From contig CAZTXQ010000017.1 of the NCBI GenBank assembly GCA_964617375.1, positions 1-50,410 on the forward strand: a DNA stretch of 50,410 nucleotides. The letters are read 5' to 3'. Source of the DNA: Firm-13 sp964617375. Lineage in GTDB: Bacteria; Bacillota; Clostridia; Saccharofermentanales; Saccharofermentanaceae. Position numbers and translations under genes: made by a program. Under the pieces are notes generated by a model. That model did no database searches. It was given only the letters and a program-made list of their open reading frames with translations, and was not told the origin of the DNA. The first letter of the stretch is position 1. Each line of letters starts with the position of its first letter. Of the stretch, positions 41,028 to 49,737 are shown in pieces.

Positions 41028-43073
41028 ATGGACAATTTATCTTTTTCAACTCTTCCGATATCGGAAGAGATCTTAAAGGCGCTCGGAGATATGGGATTTG
41101 AGGAAGCTACGCCGATTCAGGCGGAGACAATTCCTTATATTCTTGAAGGTAAAGACCTTCTCGGACAAGCGCAGACCGGCACGGGAAAGACCTGTGCGTT
41201 TGGCATTCCGGTCATCGATTCGATTGACAACACATCCAATTTCGTATCGACGCTGATTCTCTCGCCGACAAGAGAGCTTGCGATTCAGACAGCGGAAGAA
41301 CTTCACAACGTCGCAAAATACCAAGAAGGCGTCCGCATCGTTGCGATCTACGGCGGCCAGCCGATCGATCGTCAGATTCTCGCGCTGAAGCGCAAGCCGC
41401 AGATCATCGTCGGAACACCGGGACGTGTGATGGATCACATGCGCAGGAAGACCCTTAAGCTCGATCATCTTGAGAAGATCGTTCTCGACGAAGCGGATGA
41501 AATGCTCAACATGGGTTTCATCGAAGACATCGACACGATTCTCGAATCCACCCCGGAAAAAATCCAGAAGATATTCTTTTCGGCAACCATGCCCAGAGCA
41601 ATTGTCGAACTGACGAATAAGTATCTGAACGAGCCGGTTCATGTCAAAATCGCTGCCAAGGAACTGACCATACCGCTTGTCGAACAGTACTACATTGAGG
41701 TCAGAGAAGCGAACAAAGTCGAAATCCTTTCGCGTTTGATTGATGCGGGAAATGTTTCGCGCGCCCTTGTCTTCTGCAATACGAAACGTAAGGTCGACGA
41801 GCTTACAGATAAGCTCAACACCCGCGGATATTCTGTCGAAGCGCTTCACGGCGATATGAAGCAGGCATCCCGTGACCGTGTTATGAAACAGTTTAAGACC
41901 GGAAAGCTTGACCTTCTTGTAGCGACGGACGTCGCAGCCAGAGGAATTGACGTAGATGACATCGAAGTCGTTTTCAATTTCGATCTGCCCTCTGACGACG
42001 AGTATTATGTCCACAGAGTCGGCCGTACAGCCCGTGCCGGTAAAACAGGAAAATCCTATACCTTTGTTGTCGGACGTGAAATCATCGACTTGAAGAATAT
42101 CCAGCATGCGATCAAGGCACAGATTACGAGAGCCAGCATACCGACACTTGTAAACGTCCAGGAGAGCCGGGTAACGGGCGTCTTCAGCGGAACAAGCGAA
42201 GTTCTTGCCAAAGATGACATATCCGATTACGTCAACTATATCGACCAGTACGTCGAAGGACTTAACGTATCGGAAGATGATGATCATTTCTATACGACTG
42301 CCGATGTCGCGGCGGCACTCCTTAAGCAGTTGTGCGGCGAAGCGATGACAGAGCGTGACGAGATCCAGGAAGTTGTTCCGTATGAGGAATACGCGAAAAA
42401 GGCCAGGAAGAGAGAACTAAACGACGCGCCTGTTCCGAATATGCGCAATCATGGCAAACCGGTCGAAGCCGGAATGCAGAGACTTTTCTTGAATATCGGC
42501 ATCAAAGACCGTATGCGTCCGAACCAGATTGTTCAGTTCCTCGCATCAAACGGAGACATTCCGGGCAAAGTAATCGGTGCAATTGCGATATTTGACGAAT
42601 TCTCATTCGTTGATATCCCGAAGGATCTTGCGGATCAGGTGGTCGAAAAGACCGACGGCGGTCGGATCGGAAGGACACCCGTGCACGTAGAGCTGAAAAG
42701 AGATTCGGCTGAGATGCCTGCTCCCGAAAGATCGGAGCCATCCGAATCAAGAGCTTTCGTCGAAAAGAAGTCATATGCTCCGCGAAGCTATGCAGACAGA
42801 AAGCCTTCGGAGCCCAGAACCTATAGCGACAGAAGGCCGTCGGAGCCCAGAACCTATGGCGAAAGGAAGCCGTCCGAACATAGAACCTACGGCGACAGGA
42901 AGCCTTCGGAGCCCAGAACCTACGGCGACAGGAAGCCCGCGGAGTCCGGATCCTACGGCGAGAAAAAGAAATATGTGCCGAAGGCGTTCGGAGACAAGAA
43001 AAGAACCTATGCCGACAAGAAGAAGCCGGAATTCACGGATAAGCCCCGTGAGCGGAAAAAACGCACCGAATAA
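41028..43073 (+). CDS. DEAD-box RNA helicase (CsdA/DeaD type)
   Basis: 681 residues. Helicase core, residues 1-370: Q motif FEEATPIQAETIPY, motif I AQTGTGKT, Ia SPTRELAIQ, II VLDEADEML, III FFSATMP, V VATDVAARGIDV and VI HRVGRTARAG. Residues about 480-560 form a DbpA/CsdA-type RNA-binding domain (MQRLFLNIGIKDRMRPNQI, GAIAIFDEFSFVDIP). The tail has five 11-residue repeats, then a Lys/Arg-rich end. Such helicases unwind rRNA and mRNA during ribosome assembly and cold adaptation. No separate promoter was seen; DeoR lies 33 bases upstream. Confidence 0.95.
   Translation: MDNLSFSTLPISEEILKALGDMGFEEATPIQAETIPYILEGKDLLGQAQTGTGKTCAFGIPVIDSIDNTSNFVSTLILSPTRELAIQTAEELHNVAKYQEGVRIVAIYGGQPIDRQILALKRKPQIIVGTPGRVMDHMRRKTLKLDHLEKIVLDEADEMLNMGFIEDIDTILESTPEKIQKIFFSATMPRAIVELTNKYLNEPVHVKIAAKELTIPLVEQYYIEVREANKVEILSRLIDAGNVSRALVFCNTKRKVDELTDKLNTRGYSVEALHGDMKQASRDRVMKQFKTGKLDLLVATDVAARGIDVDDIEVVFNFDLPSDDEYYVHRVGRTARAGKTGKSYTFVVGREIIDLKNIQHAIKAQITRASIPTLVNVQESRVTGVFSGTSEVLAKDDISDYVNYIDQYVEGLNVSEDDDHFYTTADVAAALLKQLCGEAMTERDEIQEVVPYEEYAKKARKRELNDAPVPNMRNHGKPVEAGMQRLFLNIGIKDRMRPNQIVQFLASNGDIPGKVIGAIAIFDEFSFVDIPKDLADQVVEKTDGGRIGRTPVHVELKRDSAEMPAPERSEPSESRAFVEKKSYAPRSYADRKPSEPRTYSDRRPSEPRTYGERKPSEHRTYGDRKPSEPRTYGDRKPAESGSYGEKKKYVPKAFGDKKRTYADKKKPEFTDKPRERKKRTE
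42789..42953 (+). repeat. 33-bp coding tandem repeat in the helicase tail
   Basis: Five units of 11 codons encode YADRKPSEPRT and variants (YSDRRPSEPRT, YGERKPSEHRT, YGDRKPSEPRT, YGDRKPAESGS), residues 588-642. Charged, proline-containing and probably disordered, like RNA-binding tails of other DEAD-box proteins. Copy number may vary between strains. Confidence 0.92.
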
Positions 43074-43095
43074 TACAAATCAGGAAATATAAGAA

Positions 43096-43155
43096 GAGAC
43101 TGTCTCAAAAGACTTGTGCAAAGTTTGCGCAAAGTCGGATGAGGCAGTCTTTTTC
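43096..43155 (+). terminator. terminator after the helicase gene
   Basis: GACTGTCTCA pairs with TGAGGCAGTC (43140-43149), enclosing a second hairpin (GACTTGTGCAAA with TTGCGCAAAGTC), followed by a T run to 43155. Its arm resembles the adhE terminator stem. Confidence 0.8.
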
Positions 43156-43168
43156 TTAAGGGAAACCG

Positions 43169-44098
43169 TCAGTCGTTTGCGGTATCGATCAACAGCCGCT
43201 GCTTAAACTTCTTCGGTGTCATATTCCTATGTCTTTTAAACTGCGTGATAAAATAACTTGCGTTTGAAAAACCGGTATTGATAGCGATTTGACTTACGTT
43301 AAGCGCTGAGCTAACCAGAAGCTTCTCGGCCTCCGTCACGCGTACGTAGGTCAAATACTCGGAAAATGTCTTGCCGATCGTCGATTTGAAGAAGCGGGAA
43401 AAGTAGCTGTAACTCATATTGCACAGAGCCGCCATCTTTTCTGCGCTGACCGAATGCATATAGTTGTCGTCAATGTACTTCAGGACGTTTTCCAGACGGG
43501 CGAAATCTTCATTCCGGATATTGGCCGATATACCCATCTTCACGCCCTGTGCATGCCATTTTCGCAGATACCAGAGAAAGATGCGGCAGATATCGGCTCT
43601 GACCGCCAGCTCGTATCCGTATTCGCGTTCCGTGAATTCGCGGTTCGCATTCTCGACAAGTTCTCCGATGTTCGTCATGATCATCTCACTTGCTGGTACG
43701 ACTCTCTGCGGAGATGTGCTTGACATAATAAAAGGCATAATATATCGGGCCTCAAAGGTCGTTCTCGTCGTTGAAAACAACAGCTGCGGATCAAATTGAA
43801 GGCATATATACCGGCAATGAGCGAACCGACGGAAAGCATGAGGTTCGCTTGAATTAACCAGTAAAAGATCGTTATCGGAAATGCTGAATTCATGCCCGTT
43901 GACTGCGGCAAGAAAAGAGCCTTCGAGAACATAGATAATCTCGATGTATTCATGGTAATGCGCCGGAACTTCGTCTCCGTGCGGTCCCTGTACATGCAAA
44001 TGCGAGCAAAACGGTATCGACTCCCCCGAATCCGGTTTGTGAATAACCTCATACATCGCCTGCGTGCCAAGAGATTTCGCTTCCGCTCTTATGTCCAT
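43169..44098 (-). CDS. AraC family regulator with N-terminal cupin domain
   Basis: 309 residues. Residues 30-110 form a cupin sensing domain (HVQGPHGDEVPAHYHEYIEI, VLEGSFLAAVNGHEF). Residues 205-309 hold two helix-turn-helix units (SAEKMAALCNMSYSYFSRFF and NVSQIAINTGFSNASYFITQF) ending in the AraC signature MTPKKFKQ. GGGAGGAAC precedes the ATG. These proteins mostly control sugar use; the esterase-like gene at 44857 is a plausible target. Convergent with the helicase gene. Confidence 0.9.
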   Translation of the reverse strand: MDIRAEAKSLGTQAMYEVIHKPDSGESIPFCSHLHVQGPHGDEVPAHYHEYIEIIYVLEGSFLAAVNGHEFSISDNDLLLVNSSEPHAFRRFAHCRYICLQFDPQLLFSTTRTTFEARYIMPFIMSSTSPQRVVPASEMIMTNIGELVENANREFTEREYGYELAVRADICRIFLWYLRKWHAQGVKMGISANIRNEDFARLENVLKYIDDNYMHSVSAEKMAALCNMSYSYFSRFFKSTIGKTFSEYLTYVRVTEAEKLLVSSALNVSQIAINTGFSNASYFITQFKRHRNMTPKKFKQRLLIDTAND

Positions 44099-44244
44099 TC
44101 TTTACGTTCCTCCCGTGACCCCAAAAAAGTAATCTGTTTAAATGCAGGAATGTCAAAATACTATGAATTATAGTATCAAAAAAACCGTAAAATGTCAGCG
44201 GGAGCAACGGAAGTTTGCATAAAAATGATATTTGGAAAAGACTT

Positions 44245-44586
44245 TTATCGCCTGATCCGCCCGCGTCTGATATGCCTTTTAGGCCCGAAATCATCTATTT
44301 TGTAGTTCTCGTTGAAGTTGAGATAACTTCGCATAACCGCGTCCGGTTCGACTCCCAGCCCGTCGCAGATCGATATGAATTTCTTGATTGTCAAATTGGC
44401 GGTACCGCGTTCTATGGAACAATAGTAGGAACTGTTGATATTGGCAGCCTCAGAAAGTGAGATCTGAGAAAGACTTCTACGATTTCTGGCTTGTCTAAAA
44501 ATGATACCGATCTTACGAGATACGTCATCTGCTTCGGGCGTCTGGGGGATGACGGACTTTTGAACGTTGGATGCGTATGGATTCAT
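44245..44586 (-). CDS. XRE-family (Cro/CI-type) DNA-binding protein
   Basis: 113 residues. One helix-turn-helix of about 60 residues: KIGIIFRQARNRRSLSQISL, then SEAANINSSYYCSIERGTANLTIKKF and ICDGLGVEPDAVM. The last 25 residues are basic (FGPKRHIRRGRIRR), perhaps extra DNA contacts. AAAGGAGG precedes the ATG. A perfect palindrome lies between promoter and gene, so autorepression is likely. No phage or toxin gene adjoins it, so it is probably a small house regulator. Confidence 0.85.
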   Translation of the reverse strand: MNPYASNVQKSVIPQTPEADDVSRKIGIIFRQARNRRSLSQISLSEAANINSSYYCSIERGTANLTIKKFISICDGLGVEPDAVMRSYLNFNENYKIDDFGPKRHIRRGRIRR

Positions 44587-44605
44587 GCTGAGATCCTCCT
44601 TTGTT

Positions 44606-44620
44606 AGGACTTAAAGTCCT
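44606..44620. promoter_or_regulatory. perfect palindrome, likely operator of the XRE gene
   Basis: AGGACTT-A-AAGTCCT, two perfect seven-base arms around one base. It lies 20 bases upstream of the XRE start, between the ribosome site and the promoter at 44636-44664, an ideal place for autorepression. Alternatively a leader-RNA hairpin. Confidence 0.6.
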
Positions 44621-44635
44621 GCTTTGCGCGGATGT

Positions 44636-44664
44636 ATGATATAAGTATTTATATTTATAAGCAA
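44636..44664 (-). promoter_or_regulatory. promoter of the XRE gene
   Basis: On the - strand TTGCTT (44664-44659) and TATCAT (44641-44636) are 17 bases apart, the same hexamers as the thiT promoter. Confidence 0.65.
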
Positions 44665-44795
44665 ATTATAAAGGATTGTTGATTTACTTCAATATGATAT
44701 ATGCAAAAATAAAACTTAAGAAAAAATAATTTCCGGTAAACGGACTCGAATAGAGGAAATATTTACGGAACATGTTTGAAAAGATAGATTTCTAA

Positions 44796-44824
44796 TTTAC
44801 CGGCTCATCCGGCAGGCGTATAAT
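44796..44824 (+). promoter_or_regulatory. promoter of the esterase-like gene
   Basis: TTTACC (44796-44801) and a perfect TATAAT (44819-44824) with a 17-base spacer, 32 bases before the ATG. The spacer holds CCGGC-TCATC-CGG. Confidence 0.7.
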
Positions 44825-44856
44825 GAGGAAAATAAAGTGGACAGGAAGGATTATTT

Positions 44857-47016
44857 ATGGCTTTAGACGCAATCCAACTACCCGCTTGGCTTTCGACTGG
44901 TATGATTTTTCAGCAGGGAGTACCGTTTCTGCTGTACGGATATACGAACACACATACGCCGGTTAAACTGGAAGTGGTTAAGGATCCTACCGACGGCCGC
45001 AAAGTATCAAAACTTGATACGGATTACGGTATTATCTGGAGCAAAGAAACCCGAAGCGGTGAAGACGGCAAATTTGAATTTGAGCTTCCGGCGTACAAAC
45101 CGACGAACGACGCATATACGCTTATTTTCTCGACTCCGGGTGAGACGGTTTCTGTAAAAGATCTGCGCTGCGGTGACGTTTGGATTATGCTCGGATCCGT
45201 TCCGCTCTGTGTACCCATTTCCAGAACCGGTGCTCCCAGAACTCCGCTTAAGGATTCGGCGCTGAAGCTGATACGCTTTTTTGTTTGTTCGAGGACGGCT
45301 CTCACAGAGGGCGAGGAATATTCGTACAACCCTGTTCCATTGATGAAATCCTGTTCCTGGATTTCCGTTAGGGCCGGCAGCGCTCTGGCCGGAGTATCCT
45401 CGGTCGGATTTTCTCTGGCCTATCATCTGGCCGATCAGCTTCATTATCCGATCGGAATCGTGGATCTGGCCCTGGAAGGATCGGCGATTTACAGCTGGAT
45501 CTCGAGAAAGAGTTTTGAAGCCGATGCCGAATTAGCCGAAATATTGAAGAACCGCCGTCTCTATATCGAGGAGGCCGATTGGAACCCGGCAGCAAAAGTG
45601 ACGGAGACCGCCTTGAGTACTCCGGAAACGGCGGACGGATCCAGGCCCGAATCCCACTTTGTATCTGACGGGAGAGACCCGGCGGGGTCACTTGCGAATT
45701 CCGCTGCAAAACAGCCGCAGGGAAACCGGAAGCTGCTTTCGGCTCTTCCGAAACCGCATGTTGACAAGGTGATCGAACCCTTGCCGGACATTCCCCGGGA
45801 ACGGCGGATGACGGCTCTTTATAATCACAAAATCTACCCTCTGAGAAGCATGAGCATTCGCGGCATTATTTATGCGCCCGATGTCAGGGACAGTGAGTTT
45901 ACAGCCGAATATGACACTCTGGTCCGTGCGCTCCTCCAGGATCTCTCTTCGATTTTCGGTCCCCGCAGGATCAAAGACCGTCGCGAAGTCCCGTCTCTGA
46001 TGCTGATCGAACTTCACCCGGGCATCGCCCCATCTGAGGATCCGTACCGGTATGTCAATTTTAATGAGGGCCTGAGCGCGATTCGAAGGAAGATGCCGAT
46101 GCCGGTCGGGCTTTTAAGTCTTCACGATATGCTGCTTCCCGATAAGGCGGTAACCTTCTATATCGGAAGGCGTCTTTCCGGCATAGCACTCGGGCTGCAT
46201 TTTACGCCCAAGATGCCCTCGTCTTCGCCGGAATGTACCGGCGTGGAAATTGTCGGGAATAAGGTCATGATTTCATTTGACAATACGGGAGACGGATTGA
46301 AACTCGCCGAGAATGAGTCGGTTCTTCGCGGATTCGCAATCTGCGGAAAGGATATGGTCTATAGACCGGCGCAGGCGAAAATCCTTCACGGCGTACGGGT
46401 GATGGTCTGGCATGAAGACATCCAGGAGCCGACCGGCGTCACATACGGTTATTATCCGATCCCGCACGATTCCACTTTTAGAAACCGCGCGGATCTTCCG
46501 ATCCTGCCTTTCCGTTTCGACAGACGCGATGCGTCGTATGCGCCCGATCTGACGTTTGCGGCCTGTGACTGCCTTTCTTTTGTCGGTCTTGAAACAAAAG
46601 AATCCGATTACGCGCTGCTGCCGGTGTATGAAATCAAGACAGGCAGCGGGAAGATATTTCTCGAGACTCTGAACAAGACGGAGGGCTCCGGATCGCTTCG
46701 TATCGAGTATGAGACGGACGGCGGACAGTTTGCCTTCGCTCCGATTCTCCGTTATGCGTCGCTCTATGTCCCCCTGGATTTGTCTGCCTTCAAGAGAGTC
46801 TCAATCGATATCTTTAATCCGGATCTTGAAGAGAAGTCTATCTCCGTTTCGGGGTTTGACGGCCGTGCCGTAATCGCGAAAGGTCTCAAATGGCAGACCG
46901 TACAGCTCCTGCATGTTGATCCGGAGCCGTTAAGGATCCGTGAATTTATAATGACTCTTTTCGACAGGCAGAATAAAGGCTCGATCTATGTCGACAATAT
47001 CCGATTCCTCCCATAA
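44857..47016 (+). CDS. sialate O-acetylesterase-like (SGNH fold) protein, apparently lacking catalytic residues
   Basis: 719 residues, no signal peptide. The frame of a sialate O-acetylesterase is present: start LPAWLSTGMIFQQGVPFLLYG (FQQG-type), beta domain with GEDGKFEFELPAYKP and TLIFSTPGETVSVKDLRCGDVWI, and GIVDLALEGSAIYSWISR. But where family members read GDVWxxSGQSNM, this reads GDVWIMLGSVPL: the serine position is Val115. The usual D-x-x-H near the end of the domain is replaced by SLHDMLLPDKAVTFYIGRR. Residues 565-719 look like an added beta-sandwich, perhaps carbohydrate-binding. AAGGATT precedes the ATG. It could be a sugar-binding protein or an enzyme with moved residues. AraC and XRE genes flank it. 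Confidence 0.75.
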   Translation: MALDAIQLPAWLSTGMIFQQGVPFLLYGYTNTHTPVKLEVVKDPTDGRKVSKLDTDYGIIWSKETRSGEDGKFEFELPAYKPTNDAYTLIFSTPGETVSVKDLRCGDVWIMLGSVPLCVPISRTGAPRTPLKDSALKLIRFFVCSRTALTEGEEYSYNPVPLMKSCSWISVRAGSALAGVSSVGFSLAYHLADQLHYPIGIVDLALEGSAIYSWISRKSFEADAELAEILKNRRLYIEEADWNPAAKVTETALSTPETADGSRPESHFVSDGRDPAGSLANSAAKQPQGNRKLLSALPKPHVDKVIEPLPDIPRERRMTALYNHKIYPLRSMSIRGIIYAPDVRDSEFTAEYDTLVRALLQDLSSIFGPRRIKDRREVPSLMLIELHPGIAPSEDPYRYVNFNEGLSAIRRKMPMPVGLLSLHDMLLPDKAVTFYIGRRLSGIALGLHFTPKMPSSSPECTGVEIVGNKVMISFDNTGDGLKLAENESVLRGFAICGKDMVYRPAQAKILHGVRVMVWHEDIQEPTGVTYGYYPIPHDSTFRNRADLPILPFRFDRRDASYAPDLTFAACDCLSFVGLETKESDYALLPVYEIKTGSGKIFLETLNKTEGSGSLRIEYETDGGQFAFAPILRYASLYVPLDLSAFKRVSIDIFNPDLEEKSISVSGFDGRAVIAKGLKWQTVQLLHVDPEPLRIREFIMTLFDRQNKGSIYVDNIRFLP

Positions 47017-47017
47017 T

Positions 47018-47104
47018 GGTTATTTCCGCGGGGCAATGCTCGTAAAGGTTATTTCAACGGGGCAACGCCCGTAAAGTTTATTTCAACGGGGCAACGCCCG
47101 TAAA
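47018..47104 (+). repeat. three tandem 29-bp units with a stem-loop
   Basis: Units at 47018-47046, 47047-47075 and 47076-47104 read GGTTATTTCAACGGGGCAAC and then GCCCGTAAA; units 2 and 3 differ by one base, unit 1 by four more. Each holds ACGGG and CCCGT arms. Units are directly adjacent without spacers, so this is not a CRISPR. It lies between the esterase-like gene stop and the AraC gene. Confidence 0.9.
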
Positions 47105-47177
47105 GTTGCCGTCTCTTGCTTATTAATGTTAGAATAATAGCCGGATGAATACGCAAGAACCGGGGGGGACAAAGAAT

Positions 47178-48176
47178 ATGTTTGAAGATTTGCTTCCTGC
47201 CGTCGAAAAAGGAATCCTGGAGGCATCCGGGTCCATTCCGGTTGTTTTCGAAGGCATCGAACACAGTTTTGAAAAGAGTACTCCGTTTCCAACCGTCAGC
47301 AAACATTCGTCCCACGAACTGATGTTCTTGAGAAGCGGCCGTGCGGAGTTCCAGATCAACGGAAAGTCCATCCCGCTCGAAAAAGAATCCTCGATTGTAA
47401 TCAGACCGAACGTCAGCCACGCGATTAAAGTAATCAGCGGACATGCGGATATGGTTGTCTTGTACTTTGGTTTTTCACCGAACATCCGGGACGCGCAGCA
47501 GGCTCTGAGCACGCCGTCCGAAAATGCACTCCGGGTTCCCGGCCAAAGAAAAACAGGTCCTTCGGTGCCGGCGGCATTAAAGGGAATTTCTTCCGAGACG
47601 CTCGAGAGCTTCATGGATTTTGCGGCGGGAGACGAAGCCGGTTCGCAGAGTTCCCCGTATCTTGTCATATCCGGAAAAAGCCGCAAAGACATCGGTTCAC
47701 TTGTGGAACGGATTATGAAAGAGAGCAGGGAGGAAGCCTTTGCCAAGCAATTGATGATGCAGTTTCTGGCGATGGAACTTCTTGTCACACTGTCACGCGC
47801 ACTGCACGACGAATGGGAAGAGAGCCTTCGGGTAAAGCACGGCAAAGCAAGGGAGCTTGTACTGATTGCGAGAGATTATCTCGTGGAGAATCACGACCAC
47901 GGAATTTCCGTTGCGGATGCGGCTTCCTATGTTTTCCTGAGTCAGGGTTATTTTACAAGGGCATTTCGCGACGAATTGGGCATCAGCCCAATGGGTTTCC
48001 TGATGCAGGTGCGCGTAAATCACGCATGCAAGCTTCTCGCGCAGCGCGAAATCAAGGTTAGCGGCGTCGCATTGCAGGTGGGCTTTTCAAGCCCTCAGCG
48101 TTTTAACGTTGCTTTTCGAAAACACATGGGTATGACTCCGATGCAGTATCGTCAGATGGTGCTGGGAGCTGAATAA
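47178..48176 (+). CDS. AraC family transcriptional regulator
   Basis: 332 residues from the ATG at 47178 (GGGGGGA upstream); an ATG at 47145 would add 11 residues but lacks a ribosome site. The N-terminal cupin-like part (SKHSSHELMFLRSGRAEFQI, SIVIRPNVSHAI) senses a ligand. The C-terminal pair of helix-turn-helix units (ISVADAASYVFLSQGYFTRAF, KVSGVALQVGFSSPQRFNVAF) ends in the signature MTPMQYRQM. It lies downstream of the esterase-like gene and upstream of folE. Probably a carbohydrate regulator, with the esterase-like gene as possible target. Confidence 0.88.
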   Translation: MFEDLLPAVEKGILEASGSIPVVFEGIEHSFEKSTPFPTVSKHSSHELMFLRSGRAEFQINGKSIPLEKESSIVIRPNVSHAIKVISGHADMVVLYFGFSPNIRDAQQALSTPSENALRVPGQRKTGPSVPAALKGISSETLESFMDFAAGDEAGSQSSPYLVISGKSRKDIGSLVERIMKESREEAFAKQLMMQFLAMELLVTLSRALHDEWEESLRVKHGKARELVLIARDYLVENHDHGISVADAASYVFLSQGYFTRAFRDELGISPMGFLMQVRVNHACKLLAQREIKVSGVALQVGFSSPQRFNVAFRKHMGMTPMQYRQMVLGAE

Positions 48177-48200
48177 ACCCGAACTGGGAGGAAAAGAGAA

Positions 48201-48815
48201 TTGGATCAGGACGAATTTGAAATTCCGGAAGAATCCCTCGCGAATATGGATCTTCCACGCATCGAAAAAGCGGTCAGAGAGATACTTATAGCCGTCGGAG
48301 AAGATCCGGACAGAGAGGGTCTTGAAGAGACTCCTGCCCGTGTTGCGCGCATGTATGCCGAGATTTTTTCCGGCCTTCACAGAGATATCGAGCGGGACGT
48401 TAAGGTGTTCAACGAACCGGGAAACGATGAGATGATCCTGATCGGCGACATACCTTTTTACTCCATGTGCGAACACCATCTTCTGCCTTTTCACGGCAAG
48501 GCGCATGTTGTCTATATTCCGAGGGAAGGCAAAATCCTGGGATTGTCGAAAGCGGCCCGCATCGTAGACACTCTTTCGAGAAAGCCTCAGCTGCAGGAAC
48601 GTTTGACAAACGAGATAGCCGATACCATTTTACGAGCCTGTAATCCTCAGGCCGTCTGTGTGGTGATCGAAGCGGAGCATCTGTGCATGACGATGCGAGG
48701 TATCCGCAAGCCCGGTTCCAGAACGGTCACCTCCGCAATGCGCGGCGGCTGCAGATCTGACGCAAGGACAAGAGCGGAAGCACTTTCGCTGATCAACCGG
48801 CCTCATAATGGATGA
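48201..48815 (+). CDS. folE: GTP cyclohydrolase I
   Basis: 204 residues from the TTG at 48201, with GGGAGG nine bases upstream; the next in-frame ATG would remove 15 residues. Converts GTP to 7,8-dihydroneopterin triphosphate, the first step of folate synthesis. Zinc ligands and active site are intact: SMCEHHLLPFHG, GLSKAARIVD, and the final Cys in EAEHLCMTMRG. TETPARV-type loop reads LEETPARVARMY. Cytoplasmic decamer in known homologues. folP overlaps its stop by eight bases. Confidence 0.95.
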   Translation: MDQDEFEIPEESLANMDLPRIEKAVREILIAVGEDPDREGLEETPARVARMYAEIFSGLHRDIERDVKVFNEPGNDEMILIGDIPFYSMCEHHLLPFHGKAHVVYIPREGKILGLSKAARIVDTLSRKPQLQERLTNEIADTILRACNPQAVCVVIEAEHLCMTMRGIRKPGSRTVTSAMRGGCRSDARTRAEALSLINRPHNG

Positions 48816-49737
48816 TCTGCTCCGAAAGGCATGCGCAATGACAGATATGGGCAATATGACGTTTCCGGGACTTACAGCCGATACCCCCAGGTATTTTTGC
48901 GCGGGAGAATTCAGGTTGCCTCTTTTTCATAAGACGTATGTCATGGGCATTCTGAATATAACTCCCGACTCATTTTCGGACGGAGGACGATACTCCTCTG
49001 TCGAAGAGGCGGTCCGCCGGGCCGGACAAATGGTGTCCGAAGGAGCGCATATAATTGATGTCGGAGGAGAATCGACCAGACCCGGTCATACTCCGGTGGA
49101 CGCCGCAGAAGAGATTTCCCGAATCCTGCCCGTAATACGCGCGCTAAAAAAAGAACTGAAAGTTCCGATTTCGGTTGACACATGGAAGGCCGGTGTCGCC
49201 GGGGCCGCCGTTTCGGCCGGAGCCTCGATGATCAATGACATATGGGGCTTAAAGCGCGAACCCGGGATTGCGAAGATCGCCGCCGAAACCGGCGCCGGTC
49301 TCGTTATGATGTTTAATGCGTTTGATCCGGCTATTTTTGAGAAAACCGGAGATATTACAGAGGACGCCTTGCGATATCTCGGGGACAGCATCCGGATCGC
49401 ACGGGCCGCCGGCGTTCGGGACGAGCAGATGATGATTGACCCCGGCATCGGTTTCGGTGTCAGTGCGGCGGAGTCTCTGACACTAATCCGGTCGCTGCCG
49501 TCTTTTTGCAGACTGGGGTTTCCGGTGCTGATCGGACCTTCGAGAAAGAGATTTATCGGTGCGGTTCTGGATAAGCCCGTGGATGAGCGCATGATCGGAA
49601 CGGTTGCGACCTGCCTGACCGGTGCAGACTTAGGTGCCTTTGCCGTACGCGTGCATGATGTTTATGAGGTTTCGGAAGCTCTGAAAATGCGAAGCGCCAT
49701 ACTCTATAACGAGTGGCAGCCAAAGGAGGACTTATGA
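48808..49737 (+). CDS. folP: dihydropteroate synthase
   Basis: 309 residues. A TIM barrel with the family signatures MGILNITPDSFSDGG, DVGGESTRPG, VDTWKAGVA, MINDIWGL and GPSRKRFIG. It joins 4-aminobenzoate to dihydropterin pyrophosphate, and is the target of sulfonamides. The first 35 residues extend beyond many homologues; a shorter start is possible, but the ATG at 48808 gives a typical overlap with folE. folB overlaps the stop by four bases. Confidence 0.95.
   Translation: MDDLLRKACAMTDMGNMTFPGLTADTPRYFCAGEFRLPLFHKTYVMGILNITPDSFSDGGRYSSVEEAVRRAGQMVSEGAHIIDVGGESTRPGHTPVDAAEEISRILPVIRALKKELKVPISVDTWKAGVAGAAVSAGASMINDIWGLKREPGIAKIAAETGAGLVMMFNAFDPAIFEKTGDITEDALRYLGDSIRIARAAGVRDEQMMIDPGIGFGVSAAESLTLIRSLPSFCRLGFPVLIGPSRKRFIGAVLDKPVDERMIGTVATCLTGADLGAFAVRVHDVYEVSEALKMRSAILYNEWQPKEDL

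Noticed and set aside
41073..42287. 404-codon frame antisense to the DEAD-box helicase
   Set aside because: Long only because of codon bias in the helicase gene; the helicase has all motifs.
42775..43092. Second gene in the helicase tail in another frame
   Set aside because: A by-product of the 33-bp coding repeat; the helicase frame is clearly the real one.
47018..47104. CRISPR array
   Set aside because: The 29-bp units are directly joined with no spacers, and no cas gene is in the window.
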